Shown in pieces: positions 1 to 5,584 of a DNA stretch of 6,408 nt. The translations under genes were made by a program, and so were the position numbers. Positions within the stretch are counted from its first letter, which is position 1, and each line of letters opens with the position of its first letter. The notes under the pieces were generated by a model. The model saw only the letters and a program-made list of their open reading frames with translations, had not been told where the DNA came from and did not search any database. Origin of the DNA: Acidobacteriota bacterium (lineage in GTDB: Bacteria > Acidobacteriota > Aminicenantia > UBA2199); contig JAQUQF010000104.1 of the NCBI GenBank assembly GCA_028749105.1, positions 1 through 6,408 on the forward strand, in the 5' to 3' direction.

Positions 1-348
1 GTGCGCATCAAGCCGGGCAAGCGCTTCCAGCGCCACGGCCAGGACCTGCTGCTGCAGCTGCCGGTCAGCTTTTCCCAGGCGGCGCTCGGTGACCAGGTCG
101 ACATCCGGACCTTCGAGGGCGCTGAAAAGATCAAGATTCCGCCCGGAACCCAGAACGGGCAGATCCTGAAGATCAAGAACAAGGGATTCCGCCAGGTGAA
201 CCGCTGGAGCCGGGGCGACCTGCTGATCCAGATCCAGGTTGTGACTCCGCGCAGCTTGTCCCGCCAGGAGGCCGAGTTGTTCCGCAAGCTGCGGGAGATC
301 GAAGCGGGAAAGGGACAGCCCCTGTTCGAGAACGATCTGGTCAATTGA
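1..348 (+). CDS. dnaJ: Chaperone DnaJ, C-terminal fragment (5' end outside window)
   Basis: This is the C-terminal substrate-binding and dimerisation part of a DnaJ/Hsp40 co-chaperone, which delivers unfolded proteins to DnaK in the cytoplasm and stimulates its ATPase. The visible 115 residues match the second beta-sandwich domain: an F-x-R-x-G-x-DL strand near residues 9-16, the Q-A-A-L-G-D motif at about 26-31, an I-P-P-G-T-Q-N-G turn at about 46-53 and an R-G-D-L strand at about 71-74, followed by the usual V-x-T-P-x-x-L-S segment. The J domain, Gly/Phe linker and any zinc-finger domain lie upstream and cannot be seen, so the GTG at base 1 is internal and not a start. A CbpA-like DnaJ without zinc finger is therefore not excluded. 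The stop codon (346-348) shares a base with the next gene's ATG. dnaJ followed by rsmE is a common order downstream of grpE-dnaK. Confidence 0.9.
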   Translation: MRIKPGKRFQRHGQDLLLQLPVSFSQAALGDQVDIRTFEGAEKIKIPPGTQNGQILKIKNKGFRQVNRWSRGDLLIQIQVVTPRSLSRQEAELFRKLREIEAGKGQPLFENDLVN

Positions 349-1043
349 TGGGCGAACGGCGTTTTTTCTCAGCGCATGCGGTGGCCAACGGCGAAATGAC
401 CATCGATGACGAGGAATTCCACCATATCGTCCATGTCATGCGCCATCGCAGCGGCGACGAGCTGGAGATCATCGACGGCAGGGGCGGCCTGTTCTTCGGC
501 CGCATCGCCGCCATCGGGAACCGCTCGTTGCAGGTCGCGATACAGCGCGTCGAGAGCTTCCCGCGACCGCCGTTGCGGGTGGTCATCGCCCCCTCGCTGG
601 CCAAGGGGCACGCCATGAACTGGCTGATCGAGAAGCTGAGCGAGATGGGTGTGGACGAGATCCGGCCGCTCTCCTGCGAGCGCACCGATGTTTCCGGCAG
701 CGCCGCGCAGCTGCGGCGCTGGCAGAAGATCGCCGCCCAATCCCTGAAGGTCAACCGCCTTTACTGGCTGACCCGCATCCTCCCCCCCGCCACTCCGGCA
801 GAGCTTGCCGCCGGCGCGGCGGAGATGCCGGGAAAGATCCTCCTCGATATCGCCGCCACTGGCAGGCTGGAGCGTCCTGTGGCCTGCCCGGCCCTGGCCG
901 TGATCGGGCCGCCCGGCGATTTTACCGACGCCGAAAAGAAGCTGTTCCTGGCCGCCGGCTTCATCCCCGCCCTGGTCAACGACGCCATCCTGAAAACCGA
1001 GACCGCGGCCCTGGCCGTGGCCGCCATCCTGAAAAATGATTGA
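348..1043 (+). CDS. rsmE: 16S rRNA (uracil1498-N3)-methyltransferase RsmE
   Basis: RsmE transfers a methyl group from SAM to N3 of U1498 in helix 44 of 16S rRNA. The 231-residue length is normal. Residues 1-75 form the PUA-like RNA-binding domain, with the family's H-H-I-V-H-V-M-R segment at 25-32. The SPOUT trefoil-knot domain follows: K-G-x-x-M-x-x-L-I-E-K-L-S-E-M-G-V-D-E-I at 86-105, the I-G-P-x-G-D-F glycine loop at 186-192 and I-L-K-T-E-T-A at 214-220. Several knot residues differ from the family consensus (GPPGD for GPEGG, K for R before TETA, AAQS for AEQS), so the assignment is firm but activity is less certain. I chose the ATG at 348, which overlaps the dnaJ stop by one base; a TTG at 345 would add one residue. 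There is no strong Shine-Dalgarno, so translation is probably coupled to dnaJ. The 3' end overlaps the kinase gene by 8 bp. Confidence 0.9.
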   Translation: MGERRFFSAHAVANGEMTIDDEEFHHIVHVMRHRSGDELEIIDGRGGLFFGRIAAIGNRSLQVAIQRVESFPRPPLRVVIAPSLAKGHAMNWLIEKLSEMGVDEIRPLSCERTDVSGSAAQLRRWQKIAAQSLKVNRLYWLTRILPPATPAELAAGAAEMPGKILLDIAATGRLERPVACPALAVIGPPGDFTDAEKKLFLAAGFIPALVNDAILKTETAALAVAAILKND

Positions 1044-1980
1044 ACTGAAAGGGAAGATCGGCAAGTACAGGATCCTGAAGAAGCTGGGCAGCGGCGGCTT
1101 CGGCACGGTTTACCTGGCCGAGGACACGATCCTCAAGTGCCAGCGGGCGCTGAAGATCCCCCATCGCACCAGCAGCCAGGTCGACAAGATGCTGCAGGAA
1201 TCGGTCCTGCAGACGCGGCTCCTGGACCACCCCCACATTGTCAAGCTCCTGACCGTCGACATCATCGACAACATCCTGATCATGGTCATGGAGTATATCG
1301 AGGGCACCGACCTGGAAAAGATCCTGGACAAGTCCAGCTCCCTGCCGATCAAGACCGCCCTGAAGTACTTCAAGCAGATCCTCTCGGCCCTGGCCTTCGC
1401 CCACCAGAAGTCGGTGATCCATCGCGACATCCGCCCCTCGAACATCCTGATCAACCTGGACGACGACGTCAAGATCGCCGACTTCGGCACGTCGACGCTG
1501 CTGCAGGAAAAGCAATTCGCCACCACCAAGATCGGCTCGCCGCCCTACATGGCGCCCGAGCAGTTCGAGGGCAAGGCGGTTTTCGCCTCCGACATCTATT
1601 CGGCGGGCAGCCTGTTCTATGAGATGGTGACCGGTTTCCCGCCCATCGTCCTGGCCAACCCCATGGAGATCTACAAGCGGGCCAAGGCCGCCCAGTTCAC
1701 GCCGCTGGCCCAGAAGAACTCCCAGGTGCCGCCCGAGCTGAACCGGGTAATCATGAAGACCCTGGCCCCCGATTTGCAGGGGCGTTACGCCCAGGCGGTC
1801 GACGTGCTGAACGACCTGGAGCACATGTCCAACCGCAACCGGGATTTCACCAGCGAACTGAAGGACATCCAGAAGCGCATCCAGGCCCGCGAGAGCCGCA
1901 CGGACCTCGTCTGCTGGAACTGCCGCAAGGCCATGGGCCGGCGCGTGAAGACCTGCCCCTACTGCGGCGAAGCGCAGTAG
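1036..1980 (+). CDS. Hanks-type Ser/Thr protein kinase with C-terminal zinc ribbon
   Basis: This is a 314-residue protein kinase that should phosphorylate Ser/Thr (possibly Tyr) on cytoplasmic proteins; substrates are unknown. The kinase domain covers about residues 10-265: glycine loop G-S-G-G-F-G at 18-23, ATP-anchoring K40 in A-L-K, probable helix-C glutamate E55, catalytic loop H-R-D-I-R-P-S-N at 129-136 (base D131, metal N136), D-F-G at 149-151, activation segment ending A-P-E at 173-175, and D186 in S-D-I-Y-S-A-G. The catalytic-loop lysine usual in Ser/Thr kinases is arginine (R133). After a charged, probably helical linker (about 266-290), C293-x2-C296 and C307-x2-C310 form a zinc ribbon. 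I see no transmembrane segment or PASTA repeats, so it is soluble, unlike PknB-type receptors. The ATG at 1036 lies inside the last codons of rsmE without a clear Shine-Dalgarno, suggesting translational coupling. A perfect stem-loop spans its stop codon. Confidence 0.93.
   Translation: MIELKGKIGKYRILKKLGSGGFGTVYLAEDTILKCQRALKIPHRTSSQVDKMLQESVLQTRLLDHPHIVKLLTVDIIDNILIMVMEYIEGTDLEKILDKSSSLPIKTALKYFKQILSALAFAHQKSVIHRDIRPSNILINLDDDVKIADFGTSTLLQEKQFATTKIGSPPYMAPEQFEGKAVFASDIYSAGSLFYEMVTGFPPIVLANPMEIYKRAKAAQFTPLAQKNSQVPPELNRVIMKTLAPDLQGRYAQAVDVLNDLEHMSNRNRDFTSELKDIQKRIQARESRTDLVCWNCRKAMGRRVKTCPYCGEAQ
1959..1980 (+). terminator. Stem-loop over the kinase stop codon (possible attenuator)
   Basis: CTACTGCG (1959-1966) and CGCAGTAG (1973-1980) form a perfect 8-bp stem with a 6-base loop, ending exactly at the kinase TAG. 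Inside lies GCGAAGC (1967-1973), a sequence known to form an unusually stable mini-hairpin in DNA, which would be an alternative register. No run of T follows, only mixed pyrimidines at 1999-2009, so it is not a classical Rho-independent terminator. It could slow RNA decay or act with Rho. It could also be a chance product of the Cys-Gly codons. Confidence 0.35.
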
Positions 1981-2014
1981 CCGCAAAACGCATTCATTCC
2001 CCTTTCTTCACGCG

Positions 2015-2043
2015 TTGTCCCGGCGGCGGCAATCTGCTATCAT
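2015..2043 (+). promoter_or_regulatory. Putative sigma70-like promoter of the ferredoxin-AOR operon
   Basis: A -35 like TTGTCC (2015-2020, 4 of 6 consensus bases) and a -10 TATCAT (2038-2043, 5 of 6) are separated by exactly 17 bp. The -10 is preceded by TGC (2035-2037), an extended -10 element. It lies in the only non-coding gap upstream of the ferredoxin gene, where a new transcript is expected. Transcription would begin near 2050, directly before the Shine-Dalgarno, giving a leader of only about 13 bases. This is prediction by eye. Confidence 0.5.
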
Positions 2044-2050
2044 CTGCGGC

Positions 2051-2062
2051 AGAGGTGACAGG
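2051..2062 (+). promoter_or_regulatory. Ribosome binding site that decides the ferredoxin start
   Basis: AGAGG at 2051-2055 (within AGAGGTGA, 2051-2058) lies 7 bases before the GTG at 2063. The longer in-frame TTG at 2015 has no such site and coincides with the predicted -35 element, so the GTG is preferred. Confidence 0.6.
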
Positions 2063-2482
2063 GTGAGGCTAGCGGTCAAGGATGCACAGCGTTGCGTGGG
2101 CTGCCAATGCTGCATGTTCGCCTGCTCCCGGCGCCAGGGAACGGCCGGGCTGGCGCAGAGTTGCATCGGCGTCCGCTCGGCGGGCGGGATGTCGCGGGGA
2201 TTTCAGGTGATCGTCTGCCGTGCCTGCCCCGATCCGCCCTGCGCCAGGGCGTGCCCGGAAGACGCCCTGACCCTGCGCCCCGGCGGCGGCGTGCTCTTGC
2301 ACAAGGAGCTCTGCACCGGCTGCGGGCTGTGCCGCGAGGCCTGCATCCTCGGGGCGGTGTACTGGGAAGAGAGCGCGAGCAAGCCGCAGATCTGCATCCA
2401 TTGCGGCTATTGCGTTCGCTACTGTCCCCACGACGTGCTGGGCATGGAAAAGAAAGCCGAGGGTCCCGATGCTGCCGGCTGA
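2063..2482 (+). CDS. Four-cluster [4Fe-4S] ferredoxin, electron-transfer subunit of AOR
   Basis: This 139-residue iron-sulfur protein should pass electrons between the adjacent AOR-family enzyme and a ferredoxin, flavin or quinone partner. Sixteen cysteines form four motifs: C11/C14/C17/C21, C52/C55/C60/C64, C84/C87/C90/C94 and C111/C114/C117/C121. The second has the C-x2-C-x4-C-x3-C spacing with C-P-D-P-P-C, as in HycB/DmsB-type four-cluster proteins. C16 and C34 are extra cysteines. There is no signal peptide or membrane anchor, so it is cytoplasmic. Starting at the GTG at 2063 places the first cluster motif ten residues from the N terminus, typical for this family. Size and cluster number resemble the small iron-sulfur subunit (AorA) of the Aromatoleum AorABC aldehyde oxidoreductase. 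It overlaps the AOR gene by 14 bp, so the two are surely co-expressed. The exact redox partner is not visible. Confidence 0.9.
   Translation: MRLAVKDAQRCVGCQCCMFACSRRQGTAGLAQSCIGVRSAGGMSRGFQVIVCRACPDPPCARACPEDALTLRPGGGVLLHKELCTGCGLCREACILGAVYWEESASKPQICIHCGYCVRYCPHDVLGMEKKAEGPDAAG
2459..2468 (+). promoter_or_regulatory. Ribosome binding site for the AOR gene, inside the ferredoxin gene
   Basis: GAGGG (2459-2463) sits 5 bases before the ATG at 2469, within the last codons of the ferredoxin gene. It supports this ATG as the AOR start and indicates coupled translation of the two subunits. Confidence 0.6.
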
Positions 2483-4214
2483 CACCCTGGGAAGAGTGCT
2501 GGAGGTTGACCTGGCCCGGCGCAGCTTTCAGGTTGTCGACCGCTCCGATCTCTTCGTTTCCCGGCTGGGCGGCGCCGGCGCCGCCATCCGCTTGCTTGCC
2601 GGGGAAGCGCCGCCGGCGGCCGTGCCGGCGGATACCCCGGTCGTGTTGGCGGTCGGACCGCTGAACGGCCTGTTCCCCCTTGCCTCCAAGGCGGTGGCCA
2701 TGTTCCGCTCGCCCCTGACCGGCAACCTGGGTGAAAGCCATTGCGGCGGCAGGACGGCGATCGCCCTGCGTTCGGCCGGCATCGGGGCTATGGTCATTCG
2801 CGGCGCGAGCCGCGAACCGGTCTACCTGGCCGTTCGCGACGGCCAGGTCCATTTCCGCTCTGCGGCCACCCTGTGGGGTATGTCCAGCAGCGCCACCGCC
2901 GCCCGGGTGATGCGCGAGAACGAAGGCGGGGCCGGGACGCGGAGCATCCTGCGCATCGGGCCTGCCGGCGAGCGCGGCGTGGCGTTTGCCGCGGTGACCG
3001 CCGAGACCTATCGCCATTTCGGCCGCCTGGGACTCGGGGCCGTGTTCGGCGCCAGGAAGCTGAAGGGCATCGTGATCTCCGGGACGGCATCGCAGCCGGT
3101 CGCCCCGTTCGCCGAATACCGCCGACTCTACGACGAGATATACCATGCCGCGGTCGATTCGCCGGTGATGAAAAAGTATCACGACCTGGGCACGGCGGAG
3201 AATGTCGAACCGCTGAACCTCCTGGGGGCGCTGCCCACCCGCAACCTGCAAAGCGCCCGCTGCGAGGGGGCGGCGGCGATTGGCGGCGAGCGCATGGCCC
3301 GGAGTTACCTGGGCCGCCGCCTGGCCTGCGCCCACTGCCCGGTGGCCTGCATCCATATCGCCGCCCGCCGCGAGCCCTATGAGAATGAGCCCTATTTTTA
3401 CAAGACGGTGATGACCGGCTATGACTACGAGCTGCTCTATGCCTGCGGCTCGATGCTGGGGCTTGCCGATCCCGATGCCGTCCTGCGCCTGCTGGAGCGG
3501 GTGGAAGCGTTGGGGGTCGATGCCATGAGCGCCGGGGTGGCGTTGGCCTGGGCCACCGAGGCGCGCGAAAAAAAGATCGTCGGCGACGAAGAAACGCTCT
3601 TCCCCCTCGCCTTCGGTCAGGTCGAGCCGTACAGGCAGGCACTGGATGCGCTGGTCCTCCAGCCCAATGATTTTTACCGGACGCTGGCCCGAGGCGTGAC
3701 CGCCGCTGCCGGTCGCTACGGCGGCGGCGACTTCGCCCTGGCCCCCGGGGGGTTGGAAATGCCCGGCTACCATACCGGCCCGGCGGCGCTGCTGGGCTTC
3801 TTGGTCGGGGCGCGGCACAGCCACCTGGACAACGCCGGCTACGCGATCGACCAGAAAGAGTTGCTCGAAAATGAATTGCCCCCTGAGGTCGTCGCCGGGA
3901 AACTCCATGAAGAGGAGAGCTGGCGCCAAGTCCTCTCCAGCCTGGCCGTTTGCTTCTTTGCCCGTGGCGTCTACACCCCGGAACGGATTTGCCGTTGCCT
4001 CGCCCTGACCGGCAACCAGGTCGACGAAGAGGGCCTGAAGCGCATCGGTCGCGACATCCTGCGCGAGAAGATCGCGTTCAAGCTGGCCAATGGTTTCTCC
4101 TGGGACAAACTCACGATCCCTGCCCGCTTCCTGGAGACCCCGGCCCCCGGAAAAGGGTTGAACGAAGACTTCCTGCGCCGGGGCATCGCCGCCTACGCCC
4201 GCCTGGTTTCCTGA
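2469..4214 (+). CDS. Aldehyde ferredoxin oxidoreductase family protein (W/Mo-bis-pterin)
   Basis: AOR-family enzymes oxidise aldehydes to carboxylic acids, or the reverse with low-potential electrons, using a tungsten (rarely molybdenum) bis-pterin centre and one [4Fe-4S] cluster. This 581-residue protein has the full architecture. The N-terminal pterin-binding domain covers about 5-205, with S-P-L-T-G at 81-85, G-P-A-G-E at 164-168 and G-R-L-G-L-G-A-V-F-G at 185-194. The cluster cysteines are C287/C290/C294 (C-x2-C-x3-C) with distal C495. The helical C-terminal part carries Y-D-Y-E at 318-321, E-x2-G-V-D at 346-351 and A-R-H-S-H-L-D-N-A-G-Y at 448-458. Two pterin-contact motifs, DxxGLD and DxxGLC in Pyrococcus furiosus AOR, read ExxGVD and SxxAVC here. 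It therefore belongs to a divergent subfamily and its substrate cannot be named. No signal peptide is seen. The overlapping four-cluster ferredoxin gene is its likely electron-transfer subunit; no flavin subunit or cofactor genes are nearby. Confidence 0.92.
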   Translation: MLPADTLGRVLEVDLARRSFQVVDRSDLFVSRLGGAGAAIRLLAGEAPPAAVPADTPVVLAVGPLNGLFPLASKAVAMFRSPLTGNLGESHCGGRTAIALRSAGIGAMVIRGASREPVYLAVRDGQVHFRSAATLWGMSSSATAARVMRENEGGAGTRSILRIGPAGERGVAFAAVTAETYRHFGRLGLGAVFGARKLKGIVISGTASQPVAPFAEYRRLYDEIYHAAVDSPVMKKYHDLGTAENVEPLNLLGALPTRNLQSARCEGAAAIGGERMARSYLGRRLACAHCPVACIHIAARREPYENEPYFYKTVMTGYDYELLYACGSMLGLADPDAVLRLLERVEALGVDAMSAGVALAWATEAREKKIVGDEETLFPLAFGQVEPYRQALDALVLQPNDFYRTLARGVTAAAGRYGGGDFALAPGGLEMPGYHTGPAALLGFLVGARHSHLDNAGYAIDQKELLENELPPEVVAGKLHEEESWRQVLSSLAVCFFARGVYTPERICRCLALTGNQVDEEGLKRIGRDILREKIAFKLANGFSWDKLTIPARFLETPAPGKGLNEDFLRRGIAAYARLVS

Positions 4215-4224
4215 TTGTCCGCCC

Positions 4225-4253
4225 GCTCCCGGATTTTGTCCTGAGCCGGGGGC
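4225..4253 (+). terminator. Hairpin downstream of the AOR gene (weak terminator candidate)
   Basis: GCTCCCGG (4225-4232) pairs with CCGGGGGC (4246-4253) as an 8-bp stem with one T-G wobble and a 13-base loop. It lies 10 bases after the AOR stop. It is followed by TTGATTC and not a T run, so intrinsic termination would be inefficient. Its position between two transcription units makes a role in ending the AOR message plausible. Confidence 0.35.
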
Positions 4254-4282
4254 TTGATTCGAACCCGAATTGCGGTGATAAT
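4254..4282 (+). promoter_or_regulatory. Putative sigma70-like promoter of the phosphoglycerate mutase gene
   Basis: TTGATT (4254-4259, 4 of 6 consensus bases) and GATAAT (4277-4282, 5 of 6) are spaced by 17 bp in the 85-bp gap before the gene. A start of transcription near 4289 would leave about 11 bases of leader, beginning at the Shine-Dalgarno. The layout closely mirrors the promoter predicted before the ferredoxin gene. Confidence 0.5.
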
Positions 4283-4285
4283 ATG

Positions 4286-4299
4286 AAAAAGGAGCGCCC
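4286..4299 (+). promoter_or_regulatory. Ribosome binding site of the phosphoglycerate mutase gene
   Basis: AAAAAGGAG (4286-4294) lies 5 bases before the ATG at 4300. It selects that ATG over the out-of-frame ATG at 4283, which has no suitably spaced site. Confidence 0.7.
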
Positions 4300-5580
4300 A
4301 TGGAACGTGAAGAATTGTTCGGGAAGATCAGCAGCGAGAATGAAAAAAAGATGGTGCTGCTGGTACTGGATGGGCTGGGCGGACTGCCGGTCAACGGCAA
4401 AACCGAGCTGGAGACGGCCCGCACTCCGAACCTCGACCTGCTGGCCGCCGAAAGCGAGCTGGGACTCAGCCACCCCATCGCCCCGGGCATCACCCCGGGC
4501 AGCGGCCCGGCCCACCTTGCGCTTTTCGGCTACGATCCGCTGAAATACGAGATTGGCCGCGGCATCCTCGAGGCGCTGGGCGTGGGCATAGAGGTCGGGG
4601 CCCGGAGCGTCGCCGTGCGCGGCAACTTTGCCACCCTGGAGAATGGCCTGGTCAGCGACCGCCGCGCCGGGCGCATTCCCACCGAGAAAAACCGCGAGAT
4701 CATCGCCTTTCTCTCCCAAAAGATCCGCACCATCGAGGACGCCGAGGTCCGGCTCTTTTCGGGCGAGGAGCACCGCTTCGTCCTGGTCCTCACCGCCGAC
4801 GGCCTCAGCGACCAGCTGACCGATGCCGATCCCGAGGCGATCGGCCGGCCTCTTTTGTACGCCAAAGCCAAGAGCGAGAAGGCGGCGAAGACGGCGCGCA
4901 TCGTCAACCTGTTCATCGACCGCCTGACCTCCGAGCTCGCCGGGCAGCATCCGGCCAACACCTGCCTGCTGCGCGGCTTCGCCCAATACCCGCAGATCCC
5001 CTCCATGGGCGAGATGTTCAAGTTGAAGGCGGCGGCCATCGCCGTCTACCCCATGTACAAGGGGCTGGCCCAATTGGTGGGCATGGAGATCCTGGAAACG
5101 GGCCGCACCATCGGGGAGCAGGTGGCCACGCTGAAGAAGCGCTACGATGAGTTCAATTTCTTTTTCGTCCATATCAAAAAAACTGACTCCTATGGGGAAG
5201 ATGGCGACTTTGCCCGCAAGGTGGCGGTCATCGAGGAATTCGACCAATGGCTCCCCGAAGTCCTTGAGCTCACCCCCGACGTCCTGGTCGTCACTGGCGA
5301 CCACTCCACCCCCGCCCTGATGAAAGGCCATTCCTGGCACCCCAACCCGGTGCTGCTCAAGTCGGCGTTCCAAAGGAGGATGCCCGCTGTGAGCGCAATG
5401 CTGGACGCCATCGCCTGCGGGCCGCCCGAGGGGACGGCCTGCAGGGTCAGCGCGGCAAATGCCAGGGCCAAGTTCTCCGAGGTGGCCTGTTCCGGAGGCA
5501 TCCTGGGCCGTTTCTGCGCCATGGACGTTTTGCCCATGATGATGGCCAACGCCCTGAAGTTCAAGAAGTACGGGGCCTGA
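4300..5580 (+). CDS. apgM: 2,3-bisphosphoglycerate-independent phosphoglycerate mutase (ApgM family)
   Basis: This enzyme interconverts 3- and 2-phosphoglycerate in glycolysis and gluconeogenesis through a phosphoserine intermediate and two divalent metals. It is the archaeal-type enzyme of the alkaline phosphatase superfamily, also found in some bacteria. Motifs in the 426 residues: D-G-L-G-G at 24-28 (metal Asp24), T-P-G-S-G-P-A-H-L-A at 65-74 (likely phosphoryl-accepting S68), G-R-G-I-L-E-A-L-G at 86-94, R-G-N-F-A at 107-111, P-Q-I-P-S-M at 231-236, H-I-K-K-T-D-S-Y-G-E-D-G-D at 291-303, and G-D-H-S-T-P at 333-338 with H344/H347. From memory of the family, E300 stands where many members have His, and residues about 358-386 look inserted before the conserved C-terminal K-F-S-E-V-A segment (391-396). 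It has its own promoter-like sequence and a strong Shine-Dalgarno, and leads a three-gene run with the hydrolase and recombinase. Related homoserine-kinase-like members of the family are a less likely alternative. Confidence 0.92.
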   Translation: MEREELFGKISSENEKKMVLLVLDGLGGLPVNGKTELETARTPNLDLLAAESELGLSHPIAPGITPGSGPAHLALFGYDPLKYEIGRGILEALGVGIEVGARSVAVRGNFATLENGLVSDRRAGRIPTEKNREIIAFLSQKIRTIEDAEVRLFSGEEHRFVLVLTADGLSDQLTDADPEAIGRPLLYAKAKSEKAAKTARIVNLFIDRLTSELAGQHPANTCLLRGFAQYPQIPSMGEMFKLKAAAIAVYPMYKGLAQLVGMEILETGRTIGEQVATLKKRYDEFNFFFVHIKKTDSYGEDGDFARKVAVIEEFDQWLPEVLELTPDVLVVTGDHSTPALMKGHSWHPNPVLLKSAFQRRMPAVSAMLDAIACGPPEGTACRVSAANARAKFSEVACSGGILGRFCAMDVLPMMMANALKFKKYGA

Positions 5581-5584
5581 CGCC

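Noticed and set aside
1..348. A complete small gene starting at the GTG at base 1
   Set aside because: The sequence begins in the middle of the DnaJ C-terminal domain, so the GTG is an ordinary valine codon at the window edge.
976..1986. A 336-codon minus-strand open frame opposite the kinase gene
   Set aside because: It consists of Leu/Gly/Asp/Val/Gln-rich sequence complementary to the kinase codons, with no motif and no ribosome binding site I can support.
2015..2062. Longer N terminus for the ferredoxin from the TTG at 2015
   Set aside because: The added residues are Arg/Ser-rich and unlike the family. The TTG overlaps the predicted -35 box, and the GTG at 2063 has a good Shine-Dalgarno.
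2076..4493. An 805-codon open frame on the minus strand opposite the ferredoxin and AOR genes
   Set aside because: It lies antisense to two genes with complete, ordered family motifs. Its translation is low-complexity Gly/Ala/Arg/Gln-rich, as expected when stop codons are rare in GC-rich DNA, and I see no domain in it.
4283..4543. Small frame starting at the ATG at 4283, overlapping the mutase gene
   Set aside because: It is out of frame with the mutase, and the purine-rich site is placed for the ATG at 4300. The peptide is Arg/Trp/Cys/Ala-rich, typical of a shifted reading of a real gene.
4111..5373. A 420-codon minus-strand open frame opposite the phosphoglycerate mutase
   Set aside because: Same GC-driven artefact: it mirrors the codon structure of a clearly real gene and shows no recognisable family features.
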